The notes under the pieces: generated by a model
What the model was told of the DNA's origin: nothing
The model's input: the letters and a program-made list of their open reading frames with translations, nothing else
Databases searched by the model: none
Shown: positions 27,799 through 35,967 of the stretch, in pieces
Layout: every line of letters begins with the position of its first letter
Numbering within the stretch: the first letter of the stretch is position 1
Source: a virus
DNA length: 35,967 nt
Direction: 5' to 3' (one strand)
IMG/VR virus record: IMGVR_UViG_3300009181_000183
Coordinates: 1-35,967 of that record
Program-made: the position numbers and the translations under genes

Positions 27799-30274
27799 CG
27801 CATCCGTCTCAATCAACATTGGTTTGCAGGGCGGCAAGGCCGTCCTCGTGGGTCTCGACGACATCGGCGCCGCTGCGTCGAAGCTCAAGACCATGCTGCT
27901 CGGAGTAGGAACGGCCCTTGCCGGCGCCGCGGGGCTCGGTGTGCTCGGGCAGGCTGCGATCAACACCGCCAAGCTCGGCGGGCAGTTGGCCGACCTGTCC
28001 GCGCGCACTGGAATGTCCGCGCGGTCCCTCGTCACGTTGCGACAGGCGTTCAACGACACCGGCATCGGGGCGGACTCCGTGGGCCGGGTCATGTCCCACC
28101 TCGAGCGCAGCATCTACGACGCGGTGACGGCCGGAGGTGCTGCGTCGAAGTCGTTCCAAGACATCGGGCTGTCCGCTGAAAAGCTCTACCAACTTTCACC
28201 AGAGGAGCAGTTCCGCGAGATCGCGAAGGCTTTCGGTGCGATGACAGACCCGGCCGCGAAGACCGCCGCGGCCATGCAGATTTTTGGGAAGGGTGACTCG
28301 GAATTGCTGCCCCTGTTCGGCGACTCGGGAGCGTTGGCAAAGGCGGACCAGGTGCTCGGGAAAATGCCGGACGTTCTCGCGCGCAACGTCCCGATCCTCG
28401 ACGACATCTCGGATTCGTTCGACCGGCTCCCGCAGAAGGCGACCCAGCTTTTCGCCGGAATCTTCGACCAACTCGGGCCGACTGTGAAGGCCATCCTCGA
28501 CGCGTTCGAAGGCATCGACTTCACCGGGGCTGGCCAGAAGCTCGGCGCGTTCGTCAACGTCGCCATCGACGCTTTCAAGCAGGGCCGGTTCGGTGACCTC
28601 ATCGCGCTCACGATCCGAGCGGCCGGCGAGGTCGGCATGGAATACCTCGGGAAGAGCTTCTCCGCGCTCCGGGATTGGCTGTCCAACGGGCAGTTTTGGA
28701 TGTCGGTCATGAACGCGATGGCCACTCAATACCTGACCAACATCAAGAACATGTCCGCGATGATCTTGAGCCTCACGGTGCCGTTTGCCGCGGTCGCCGA
28801 TTGGGTCGGGGACGCGTTCATGACGTCGTTCTCGTGGGCGCTGAATAAGTTCATCGCCGGACTAGAGAAAGCGATCAACGCGGCCGGCACGTTCTTCAAC
28901 GAAACCTTTGGGACGAGCTTAGGGTCCGTGTCCATCGGCAAGTCCGGGCTTGGCGCGCAGGCCCCTGACTTCGCGCGGTCCTGGGACCTGGCCAAGAAGG
29001 GCGCGAGCGCCGGCGTGGAGTTCTCCAACTCGTTCTTTGACTCGATGACGGGCGCGGTGAACGACTTCTGGGGCAACAAGCCTTTCACGGCACCCAACGG
29101 CGCCCGCGAGGAACTGGCTTCTCTGGTCAACGGGCAGTTGGACCGGCGCGAGGCCGCGGCAAAATCTTCCGGCGGAACCCCTGCGGCCACTGGCCCGAAG
29201 GTCATCCCGCAGAACACGAAGCTCGAAATGCAGAAGCTCGAGCTTGGGCTGTCCCAGCAACTCTCCGTCATCACCGCGGAGCGCGGGCGCGTCGAGGCGG
29301 ACTGGACGCTGACCAATAACCAGAAGCGCGAGGCCAAGCTGGGCCTCATGCGTCAGGAAAAGGGGCTGATCGACGCGCAGATCACCGCGATGGATACGTT
29401 GCGTGTGAAGGCGTCCGAGGAGGAAAAGCTTTCGATTGACCAGAAGCTCGTCGGCCTGCGCTCGCAGTCCACCGGGATGGACAACCAGATGCTCGGGCTC
29501 GGGGCCGACCCAAATTCGTTCTCGGCGCAATGGACGCAGGCGATCACCGACCTGCAAAACAACTTCCTCACCCTCGCGCAGACCACGGCCAACGCGTTCA
29601 AGGACGCATTTGGCGCGGCCACCTCGTCGATCTCGTCCGGCATTCAGGGCCTCATCATGGGGACGCTGACGTGGGGACAGGCGTTGCGGAACATCGGGCT
29701 GTCCGTGGTCAACAGCATCGTGAAGTCGTTCTCCGACATGGTGGCGAATTGGATCATGTCGCACGTCATCATGCAGGGCGTGTCCTCCGCGTGGTCGGCG
29801 TTCCAAAGCGCGCTCCGGGCGAAGGACGTGGTCGAAGCGAACGCGACCGAGTTGGCCAAGACCCCGGCGCTCTCCATGAACGCGATCTTGGCGTCCATCG
29901 GTTCCTTCGGTGTCGCTGCAATCGTAGGCGTCGCGGCAATCGCCGGAATCCTCGCGGCTACCGGCGCGTTCAAGAATGGTGGCTACACCGGGGACGGCGA
30001 CCCCAACGCGGTGGCGGGCATCGTCCACCGGGGCGAGTACGTGGTCCCGTCGGACGCTGTGGACCGGATTGGCATCGGCACGCTTGAGGCCATTAGCGCG
30101 GGCGGCATGGGCTCGGACTCCGGCGCAACGTCGAGCACGGCTCCCGGGCCGGTGACGATCAACATGGGGTTCTTCGACGACCCTCGCCGGATGAACGACT
30201 GGGCCAAGTCGTCGGACGGCCGCACCGTTCTAGTTGACCTGTTCCGCCAACACGCCCACGAGTTCCGCGCATGA
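27791..30274 (+). CDS. tape measure protein (827 aa)
   Basis: It sets tail length and is ejected into the host envelope. Features: an N-terminal SINIGLQGGKAVLVGLDDIG coiled region; LADLSARTGMSARSLVTLRQ, a typical tape-measure helical repeat; hydrophobic segments SAMILSLTVPFAAVADWVGD and SIGSFGVAAIVGVAAIAGIL; and the C-terminal signature GGYTGDGDPNAVAGIVHRGE followed by YVVPSDAVDRIG. ATG 27791 overlaps the end of the chaperone frame. By the usual rule of about 0.15 nm per residue, the tail would be roughly 120 nm. Confidence 0.93.
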   Translation: MADASVSINIGLQGGKAVLVGLDDIGAAASKLKTMLLGVGTALAGAAGLGVLGQAAINTAKLGGQLADLSARTGMSARSLVTLRQAFNDTGIGADSVGRVMSHLERSIYDAVTAGGAASKSFQDIGLSAEKLYQLSPEEQFREIAKAFGAMTDPAAKTAAAMQIFGKGDSELLPLFGDSGALAKADQVLGKMPDVLARNVPILDDISDSFDRLPQKATQLFAGIFDQLGPTVKAILDAFEGIDFTGAGQKLGAFVNVAIDAFKQGRFGDLIALTIRAAGEVGMEYLGKSFSALRDWLSNGQFWMSVMNAMATQYLTNIKNMSAMILSLTVPFAAVADWVGDAFMTSFSWALNKFIAGLEKAINAAGTFFNETFGTSLGSVSIGKSGLGAQAPDFARSWDLAKKGASAGVEFSNSFFDSMTGAVNDFWGNKPFTAPNGAREELASLVNGQLDRREAAAKSSGGTPAATGPKVIPQNTKLEMQKLELGLSQQLSVITAERGRVEADWTLTNNQKREAKLGLMRQEKGLIDAQITAMDTLRVKASEEEKLSIDQKLVGLRSQSTGMDNQMLGLGADPNSFSAQWTQAITDLQNNFLTLAQTTANAFKDAFGAATSSISSGIQGLIMGTLTWGQALRNIGLSVVNSIVKSFSDMVANWIMSHVIMQGVSSAWSAFQSALRAKDVVEANATELAKTPALSMNAILASIGSFGVAAIVGVAAIAGILAATGAFKNGGYTGDGDPNAVAGIVHRGEYVVPSDAVDRIGIGTLEAISAGGMGSDSGATSSTAPGPVTINMGFFDDPRRMNDWAKSSDGRTVLVDLFRQHAHEFRA

Positions 30275-32298
30275 TCGCCGCCACGTTCGATTCTCTCCCG
30301 GTCTACCTGCTCAACATCGGGCCGGACTGGACAACCCTCGTGCGCGGGACGTTCGAGGCCCTGACCCAGTACGAGACCGGACTGACCGGGCGGGAGTCCC
30401 GCCGGCCGCACGCCGCCACGATGCGCGCGAAGTTCGCGTACCTGGCGACCGTGGCAGACGACGACGCCCTCGCACTGCAAGCCGCTCTCCGAGCCCACCA
30501 AGACGAGCCGGTCCTCATGCCGGCGTGGCCCCTCGCGCAGCCGTGGTCCTCGCGCGCGTCCATCGCCACCACCGGGGGCCTGCGGATCGCCTACAAGGCC
30601 GACTGGTCGCAGTGGTCGATCTACGGGGACACGGAACCAAGCTGGCCGGCGGCGGACGACATCTGCGCTCCGCTGCTCTGGGGTCGGATCGACTCCCGGG
30701 AAATAGTTTGGATGTCGCCCACCGTCGTCTCGTGGGACGTTCAGTTCGTCGAGTCGGGGTCGGCGGTCTACGCCTTGCAACCGACGCCTCAGGAGTGGCC
30801 AACAGGCCCGGCGTTGGCACACTACTCGACCACGCCAAACCTGTGGCCGTTCGCGGTGGACTGGGCGCGGGGGAAAGCCTCGTTCTTGATCTCTATCAAG
30901 CGCGAGCAGATCGGGTTCGGCCGCGAGCAAATCCCAACCCTTTACCCGCAAGAGGTCGCCCGGCAGGCAACCGCCGAGGTCTGCACGTCCTCTCCTGCCG
31001 ATCAATGGCAGGTGCTCCGGTTCTTCCTCGACCACGGCACCGGGCGTTCCTTCTGGGTCGCGTTGCTCCAAGGGGTGCGGTCGCTGGCCTCGGACATCGC
31101 GGGCGGGTCCACCAGCGTCGCGGTACAGTTGGCCGACGGTCTCGCCGCGGGCGATTACGTCGCCTTTACCTCTGGCCCCTCCGTCGTCGCAACGGGCCAT
31201 GTGCAATCCGTGAGCGGGACCACGGTCGCGATGTTCGACGCCCCTGGGGCGCTGCCGGCGGCGTCCACCCTCGTCGCTCCGCTCATGCTGGCGCGGATGG
31301 ACAAGCCACGGATCCAGATTGACTGGTCGACGGGCAACGTCGCGTCCGTGTCCTTCGCGTTCGTCGAGGTCCCGCCCGAGGTTGACCCGACAGCGGACGA
31401 GACCGCCGGGGCCACCATCGGGTTGCTGCCAGCCCGCGCCTACATCTACGACGTGGCGCAGACCCTCGGCGGGATCACGGTCACGGACCGCTGGACCTCC
31501 TACGAGTCACCCGTCGCCGTCGGGTCATACATCTACGCGCCCCGGAAGATGGACCACGGGGTCATCCGTCAATCGCTGTTCCTAGACAGGGACGAACTCG
31601 AGATCCGGTCCGAGGTCGTGGCCGGCGACGTGCTCGTCGCAATGGCAACCGCGCAGTCGGAAAGCCCGGTCCGCATCACGATCTCGAGGGCGGACGTGTA
31701 CGCATCCACGGGATCCTCGCCCACCGTCCTTTTCACCGGGGAGGTGGTGAAGGTCTCGGTGAAAGGCTCGACGCTCTCCGCGCGGGTCGTTCCGGCAGGG
31801 TCGGTATTCGACCGCCTGTTCCCACGGTTCCGAATGCAGCCGGGGTGCAATCACGCCCTGTTCTCCGTCGGGTGCTCGCTGCTCGCGGCCAACTGGAAGT
31901 TCACCGCCTCGATGGTGACGCCCGGGACCCCGGGCTACCCGTTCACCTTCGGCGTTGGGTCTCTGGCCCGGGTGTCGGGTTCGATGCCGACGATCACAGC
32001 CGGCTGGTTCGCTGGCGGGTGGGTCGAGTTCGGGACCGGATCCGCGACCGTTCGCCGCTCGATCCTCGACAACACAGCGGCTGTTTCGAGTGCGCTCACG
32101 CTGACGCTCGGCCGCGATCCAAACCCGTTCCCGGTGGCCGGCGACTCCGTGGCGCTATATCCGGGCTGCAACGGCGACGCGTCGACCTGCTCGGGCAAGT
32201 TCGCAAATTTCGCAAATTTCGGCGGGCATCCGTTCATCCCGCCTGCCAATCCTTCGCTCGTGAAGATATCGCAAAACGTCGCAGGGGGTAAGAAGTGA
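30271..32298 (+). CDS. distal tail protein with BR0599/DUF2163-type C-terminus (675 aa)
   Basis: Residues 1-330 resemble minor tail or distal tail proteins: FDSLPVYLLNIGPDWTTLVR, EPVLMPAWPLAQPW, VLRFFLDHGTGRSFWVALLQ and RIQIDWSTGNVASVSFAFVE. The C-terminal part (from about 410) is a phage_BR0599-type domain: SYIYAPRKMDHGVIRQSLFL, MQPGCNHALFSVGCSLLAAN and CNGDASTCSGKFANFANFGG, with paired cysteines that may bind metal. This domain is known from gene-transfer-agent and siphovirus tail tips, where it lies just before a NlpC/P60 peptidase, as here. ATGA overlap at the start, GTGA at the stop. Confidence 0.8.
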   Translation: MIAATFDSLPVYLLNIGPDWTTLVRGTFEALTQYETGLTGRESRRPHAATMRAKFAYLATVADDDALALQAALRAHQDEPVLMPAWPLAQPWSSRASIATTGGLRIAYKADWSQWSIYGDTEPSWPAADDICAPLLWGRIDSREIVWMSPTVVSWDVQFVESGSAVYALQPTPQEWPTGPALAHYSTTPNLWPFAVDWARGKASFLISIKREQIGFGREQIPTLYPQEVARQATAEVCTSSPADQWQVLRFFLDHGTGRSFWVALLQGVRSLASDIAGGSTSVAVQLADGLAAGDYVAFTSGPSVVATGHVQSVSGTTVAMFDAPGALPAASTLVAPLMLARMDKPRIQIDWSTGNVASVSFAFVEVPPEVDPTADETAGATIGLLPARAYIYDVAQTLGGITVTDRWTSYESPVAVGSYIYAPRKMDHGVIRQSLFLDRDELEIRSEVVAGDVLVAMATAQSESPVRITISRADVYASTGSSPTVLFTGEVVKVSVKGSTLSARVVPAGSVFDRLFPRFRMQPGCNHALFSVGCSLLAANWKFTASMVTPGTPGYPFTFGVGSLARVSGSMPTITAGWFAGGWVEFGTGSATVRRSILDNTAAVSSALTLTLGRDPNPFPVAGDSVALYPGCNGDASTCSGKFANFANFGGHPFIPPANPSLVKISQNVAGGKK

Positions 32299-32741
32299 CC
32301 CCGACATGGTGGACGCCATCACGGTTGGCGAAGCTCAACGCGGCAATGGAGCGGTGGCGCGGGACTCCGTTCGCGCCGAACTCGTGCAGCGCGGGGCATG
32401 GCGTGTCCTGCCAGAAGCTCGCGGGTGCGCTCTACGAGGAAGCGGGGTTCCCTCCGGTCGAGGTTCCTGACGTTCCCATCGCGCACGCGCGGTTCTCCAC
32501 CACGTCCTTCGTGGTCGCGTTTTTCAACAGCCGGGCCGACTTCGTTCCGGTCTCACTAGACGATGTGCAGCCCGGGGACGTGCTCGGGTTCATGATCGTG
32601 AGGTGCGTTCACCACCTCGGTGTCGCGCTGGAAGGCGGCATGTTCGCGCATGCCATCGACGGCATCGGCGCGACGACCTCGAGTTTGCAGGACGCTACGT
32701 GGGCCTCGCGGCTCGCGCATGTTTGGAGGCCGAGACCATGA
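32295..32741 (+). CDS. NlpC/P60-like tail peptidase (148 aa)
   Basis: A papain-like cysteine hydrolase is predicted, with Cys in HGVSCQKLAGALYEEAGF, a beta segment QPGDVLGFMIVR, then catalytic His in VHHLGVALEGGMFAHAIDG. These are the Cys-His elements of NlpC/P60. It would cut peptidoglycan peptides at the tail tip during DNA entry. GTG 32295 overlaps the preceding stop, and the stop is overlapped by the next ATG (ATGA). The position in the tail-tip operon is typical of lambda K-type genes. Confidence 0.82.
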   Translation: MTPTWWTPSRLAKLNAAMERWRGTPFAPNSCSAGHGVSCQKLAGALYEEAGFPPVEVPDVPIAHARFSTTSFVVAFFNSRADFVPVSLDDVQPGDVLGFMIVRCVHHLGVALEGGMFAHAIDGIGATTSSLQDATWASRLAHVWRPRP

Positions 32742-32935
32742 AAGGGACTAGCATCAAGCCGATTGACCCGGATCTCGAGAACGGCAACACGGCGCCGGAC
32801 GAGGTGGCAACGAATCAGGAGGCCGCGGTGCTGCCGTGGCTTGCTGGCGAGCAGAAGGTGGCCGTGCGATGGATCAGCCCGGTCTACAACCAGTTCACGA
32901 AGGAAGCCCCGGCCGAGAGGCCCGGGAAGAAATAG
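32738..32935 (+). CDS. small tail-tip operon protein (65 aa)
   Basis: It overlaps the peptidase stop (ATGA) and ends 9 bases before the tip gene. The sequence is polar at the start (DLENGNTAPDEVATNQEAAV) with one ordered strand (VLPWLAGEQKVAVRWISPVY). It may be a small adaptor, in the slot of lambda gpI. No family recognised. Confidence 0.55.
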   Translation: MKGTSIKPIDPDLENGNTAPDEVATNQEAAVLPWLAGEQKVAVRWISPVYNQFTKEAPAERPGKK

Positions 32936-32944
32936 GAGGACACC

Positions 32945-35851
32945 ATGGGCTCAGGAGGAAAAGGCGGCGGAAGCGGAAGTAAGGTCTACGACTACTTTGG
33001 AACGCTCGCGGGCGCCGTGTGCGCCGGCCCCGTGGACGAACTCGTCGCGATAATCTGCGACGGGAAAACTGTGTGGCCGTCCGCGACGCTCTGGAAGACC
33101 GGCACCGTGTACGCGGTCAACGATCTCGTGGGGTACCAGGGCGGCGTGTTCAAATGCACAACGGGGCACACGTCGAACAGCGGAAACGTCCCGCCGTCCA
33201 CATCCTACTGGACCCGCTACACGGTCACGCGCACCGGCAGCCCCAACCCGCTCCCGCTCTCCGTCGAAGGATACGGCGCCGCGTACTTCTACTGGGGCAC
33301 CGACACCCAGACGCTCGACTCGACAGGCGAGGCGACCCTCTCGACCAACGGACACCCGAACTACCGGCGCCAGTCGGTGCTCGTACTCAAGGATTTCCTA
33401 TTCGGCCGCGAGCGCACGTCCGCTCCCAACGTCGAGGTGATCGTGCGGAAGAAGCCAAAGCAGACCGTGGTGACCGGAACGTCCGCGAACCTCGCCGACG
33501 GTCAGGCCAACCCAATCGCCGCGCTCGCGGACATCTACACGGACCCGGTGTTCGGCGCCGGTCTCTCGACCGCTGGATACGGAACGCCGGATCCGGCGAC
33601 GTGGCAGGCCGCCGCCGACGCGTTGCAGGCCAACGCCACGAAAGCCTGTCTGTCGCCCCTGCTCAATTCCGCAGGCACGCTGCGCCAGTTCACGGGCGAG
33701 TTGCTTGCCTACTGCGACGCCTGGGTCAGGTTCAACGGGGCCGGGTCCATCGAGGCCGGCACGTTCCCGCACAACGTCGCGCCGCCGACGTTCACGCCAG
33801 AGACCACCATCGACTTCCACGACCTGATCGATGAAGTGAGCTATTCCGCGGATGGCTGGTCGGGCACCTACAACCAGTCTCAAGTCACGTTCAAGGACCG
33901 GGACCGCGCGTTCAAGGACGGGTCGGTCTCCTCGGTCTCGGGATCAAATCTCGCGGTGACCGGCGAGCCCCGCACCGCGCGCGTGGACCGGCCGTGGATA
34001 ACGCGCCGGCAGCAGGCGAGCGACTACGCGGCCGAGTGGCTGAAGATCAACGCGGAGCCCGTGGTCAAGGGCACCCTCGTCGTCCGCGCGGAGAAGGCCG
34101 AAAGCATCCTTCCCGGCGACATGTTCCTGCTCACGCACGACGCGTTGTCGGTTTCGATGACTTGCCGATGCACGTCAAAGGACCTGGCCCAGCCGCCCGC
34201 CGGCCGCGCAACCATCGGATTCGAGTCGGACCGGGCATCAGCGCCGCCCGTTTACCAGCCAACGGCAAACCCGGGTGCGACCGCCGAGTACCCGTCGCCA
34301 GAGCTATTGAGCCTGCGGCAGCTTTTCCAACCCCTGCCGTCGATGGTGGACGGGTCGGACAATTCATCGCTCGCGCTGCTCGTGGCTCGTAAATCTCCGA
34401 TCACGGTTTCTGCAAGCGTGTGGTTGCGGAAGTCCGACGTTTCTGGGTTCTACCAACTTGGCACCGCACGGCAGTTCGCCATCGCCGGCACGCTTCAAAC
34501 GTCCTACGCGCCCGCCACGACGCTCACCACCGCGTCCCGCGCCAGAACATCAAACGTCGCGACGATCACCACCAGCGCAGCCCACGGGCTCAACGCCGGG
34601 CAGACTGTCATTATAACCGGACTGTCTGACTCTACCTTCACCGGCTCGTTCTCAATCGACTCAGTCCCGACCTCGACCTCTTTTACTTTCGCGAACACGG
34701 GCTCGAACGTGTCCACCACAACCGACACGGGAGGCACGGTGCTGCCCGCGTACGACGACGTGACCGAAGCCCTGCGCGTCACGCTCGACACCCAGACAAA
34801 CGCGGCCGACCTCGCCAAGATGCTGACCACACAGACCGAGGACAGCATCGACGACGTCGCCATCTGCGTCGTTGTGTTCGACCAGTCCGACGCCAAAAAC
34901 TTTGAGGTGATGGCCCTGCGGAACATGAGGATTGCAACTGGGGAATCCTTCTACAGGCTCAAGGTCCGGCGGTACAGGTTCGGCTCCAAGAAACGCAACG
35001 GAGTCACTGGGGACCAAGTGTTCATCGCGTACCGCTCCGACCTCGTGGCCTTTAGCAGCGCGTCGTTTGAGACGTTCGCGAACGCGGGGTCTTCGGCCGT
35101 GTTCCGGTTGCAGGCGGCGAACTCTGAAAGTGTTGCCGACCTCTCGGACGCTGCCGTCTGCCCGGACATCAGCTACACGTTCGCTGACACGTTCGCTCCC
35201 GGGGTTACGTGGACCAGCATCAAGGCCAACGGATCGACCATCACGGACTTCTCCACCAACTATACGACCTCAACAGTGTTCTCGGTACTGGCGTGCGTCG
35301 CAGACGCGACGAATGGCCTTACAGAGTCGCGCCTATACGCGACCCGCGGGACCGAGACGGTGCCACTCTGGGGCTCGGTGTTCAACCAATCCACGAAGGC
35401 CGTCGTCGAGACCTCGTTCTCGCTCCCGACCAACGGCGAGTGGAACGTGTTCCTTTCGGTAAAGGACTCCACCGGCCGGTTGCGCAACGTCCATATGATC
35501 TATTCCGGGAGCCCGGTGACGCTGAAAATTGGTGTCGGCACCGGGTCCGCGCAGGTCGCGAACCCGGTTTGCGATGTGCCTTCTGGGGCATACAAGGCCT
35601 TAATCGTCTTAGTCACCCTTTCCTGCTCAACGCCGGGATCGACGATCAAGTACGCGTGGGAACAGTTCGGTGCCGAGAGCCCGTCCATTTTTTGGACGAC
35701 CTACGGTTGGATTACCTACACGGGTCCTTTTTTCTTCTACATCAACCAGCCTTTCGGCACACGGTTTTTCGTCTACGCAGAGAAATCCGGGGCGACCACG
35801 AGCGACACGGTCAAATACGACTGGACTTCTGCTGGGACGACGGCTTACTGA
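32945..35851 (+). CDS. tail tip / host specificity protein, gpJ-like (968 aa)
   Basis: A strong SD (GGAGGA, 32935-32940) precedes the ATG. The N-terminus (MGSGGKGGGSGSKVYDYFGT) and the following AGPVDELVAIICDGKTVW are typical of gpJ/GTA gp15-like tip proteins. Residues 50-93 look like an inserted carbohydrate-binding (CBM5/12) module with YAVNDLVGYQGGVFKCTTGH and YWTRY. Next are a beta-rich hub (FHDLIDEVSYSADGWSGTYN) and FLLTHDALSVSMTCRCTSKD. At about 530-600 lies the SNVATITTSAAHGL module also found in the 23394 fibre. The C-terminal third is fibronectin/Ig-like and should meet the receptor. Confidence 0.85.
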   Translation: MGSGGKGGGSGSKVYDYFGTLAGAVCAGPVDELVAIICDGKTVWPSATLWKTGTVYAVNDLVGYQGGVFKCTTGHTSNSGNVPPSTSYWTRYTVTRTGSPNPLPLSVEGYGAAYFYWGTDTQTLDSTGEATLSTNGHPNYRRQSVLVLKDFLFGRERTSAPNVEVIVRKKPKQTVVTGTSANLADGQANPIAALADIYTDPVFGAGLSTAGYGTPDPATWQAAADALQANATKACLSPLLNSAGTLRQFTGELLAYCDAWVRFNGAGSIEAGTFPHNVAPPTFTPETTIDFHDLIDEVSYSADGWSGTYNQSQVTFKDRDRAFKDGSVSSVSGSNLAVTGEPRTARVDRPWITRRQQASDYAAEWLKINAEPVVKGTLVVRAEKAESILPGDMFLLTHDALSVSMTCRCTSKDLAQPPAGRATIGFESDRASAPPVYQPTANPGATAEYPSPELLSLRQLFQPLPSMVDGSDNSSLALLVARKSPITVSASVWLRKSDVSGFYQLGTARQFAIAGTLQTSYAPATTLTTASRARTSNVATITTSAAHGLNAGQTVIITGLSDSTFTGSFSIDSVPTSTSFTFANTGSNVSTTTDTGGTVLPAYDDVTEALRVTLDTQTNAADLAKMLTTQTEDSIDDVAICVVVFDQSDAKNFEVMALRNMRIATGESFYRLKVRRYRFGSKKRNGVTGDQVFIAYRSDLVAFSSASFETFANAGSSAVFRLQAANSESVADLSDAAVCPDISYTFADTFAPGVTWTSIKANGSTITDFSTNYTTSTVFSVLACVADATNGLTESRLYATRGTETVPLWGSVFNQSTKAVVETSFSLPTNGEWNVFLSVKDSTGRLRNVHMIYSGSPVTLKIGVGTGSAQVANPVCDVPSGAYKALIVLVTLSCSTPGSTIKYAWEQFGAESPSIFWTTYGWITYTGPFFFYINQPFGTRFFVYAEKSGATTSDTVKYDWTSAGTTAY

Positions 35852-35864
35852 CCCAGCGCGGGCC

Positions 35865-35967
35865 ATGTCGGGTGTATATGCGGTGACGGCCACGGCTGAT
35901 TTCTCCAATGCGACGACGCCGTTTGCATCGCATGGAACCGCGGCGTGCGCCGGGCGCGCGAGTCGGG
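35865..35967 (+). CDS. start of a further gene, cut by the window end
   Basis: ATG 35865 opens a frame that runs off the window (MSGVYAVTATADFSNATTPF). The N-terminus looks like a beta-rich fibre or tail accessory protein. It follows the tip gene by 13 bases, so it is likely the next tail gene. Identity cannot be given. Confidence 0.5.
   Translation, partial: MSGVYAVTATADFSNATTPFASHGTAACAGRASR

Noticed and set aside
32202-32221. Short direct repeat cgcaaattt cgcaaattt
   Set aside because: It only encodes FANFANF within the conserved Cys/Phe-rich end of the BR0599-type domain and needs no other explanation.
1-35967. tRNA genes, integrase, CI-type repressor, attachment site, insertion sequences
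   Set aside because: I looked for each and saw no supportable case; lifestyle (temperate or lytic) therefore stays open.

Overview
The window is one continuous, almost gap-free block of about 60 genes, all read on the + strand. It is most of the genome (or prophage) of a tailed phage with a long, lambda-like (siphovirus) tail. DNA is GC-rich throughout. The host is probably Gram-negative: there is a lipobox protein in the lysis region and a Sec-type signal peptide on a fibre gene. Genes that are not translationally coupled mostly start after C/A-rich, G-poor leaders rather than strong Shine-Dalgarno sites. That habit and the general look would fit a host such as Verrucomicrobiota, but this is an inference only. 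I see no integrase, CI-type repressor, tRNA, rRNA, CRISPR or insertion sequence. The left side starts inside an early region and the right end cuts a gene.

Layout. 1-1142: small early genes in tangled frames, including a GGRPRK-tail protein, a ribbon-helix-helix protein and an excisionase-like HTH. 1196-5833: a tightly coupled recombination/DNA-metabolism operon (possible annealing protein, coiled-coil protein, Cas4/RecB-like nuclease, MazG-like protein, SSB-like protein, RusA). 5878-7776: small genes, among them an SLT-like lytic transglycosylase and two HTH proteins. 7779-10585: replication (initiator-like protein with an in-frame pentanucleotide repeat, DnaC-like loader, SSB), then a structured gap with a start-less open frame. 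10582-15307: packaging, in which three foreign-looking enzymes (ParB-like domain, ABC-ATPase fused to a GNAT, formyltransferase) lie between the small and large terminase genes. 15304-22146: head and tail tube in lambda order (W-like, portal, protease with nested scaffold, capsid, FII/Z/U-like, tube). 22159-27191: two repeat-bearing fibre genes, two small beta proteins and a lysis set, all inserted between the tube gene and the tail chaperones. 27218-35851: tail chaperones with a T TTT TTC frameshift, tape measure, distal tail protein, NlpC/P60-like peptidase, and a large gpJ-like tip protein. 35865-end: start of another gene.

How it works together. The recombination and replication genes copy the genome, terminase packages it into a HK97-fold head, and the fibres and tip protein bind the host. 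The tail-tip peptidase would help entry and the holin/lipoprotein set would help release. The best candidate for an undescribed system is the ParB / ABC-GNAT / formyltransferase cassette at 11178-13496. It is translated with terminase through 4-base stop-start overlaps and looks like a DNA- or small-molecule-modification pathway tied to packaging. Its formyltransferase keeps the catalytic His and Asp but has Gly where the usual Asn sits.
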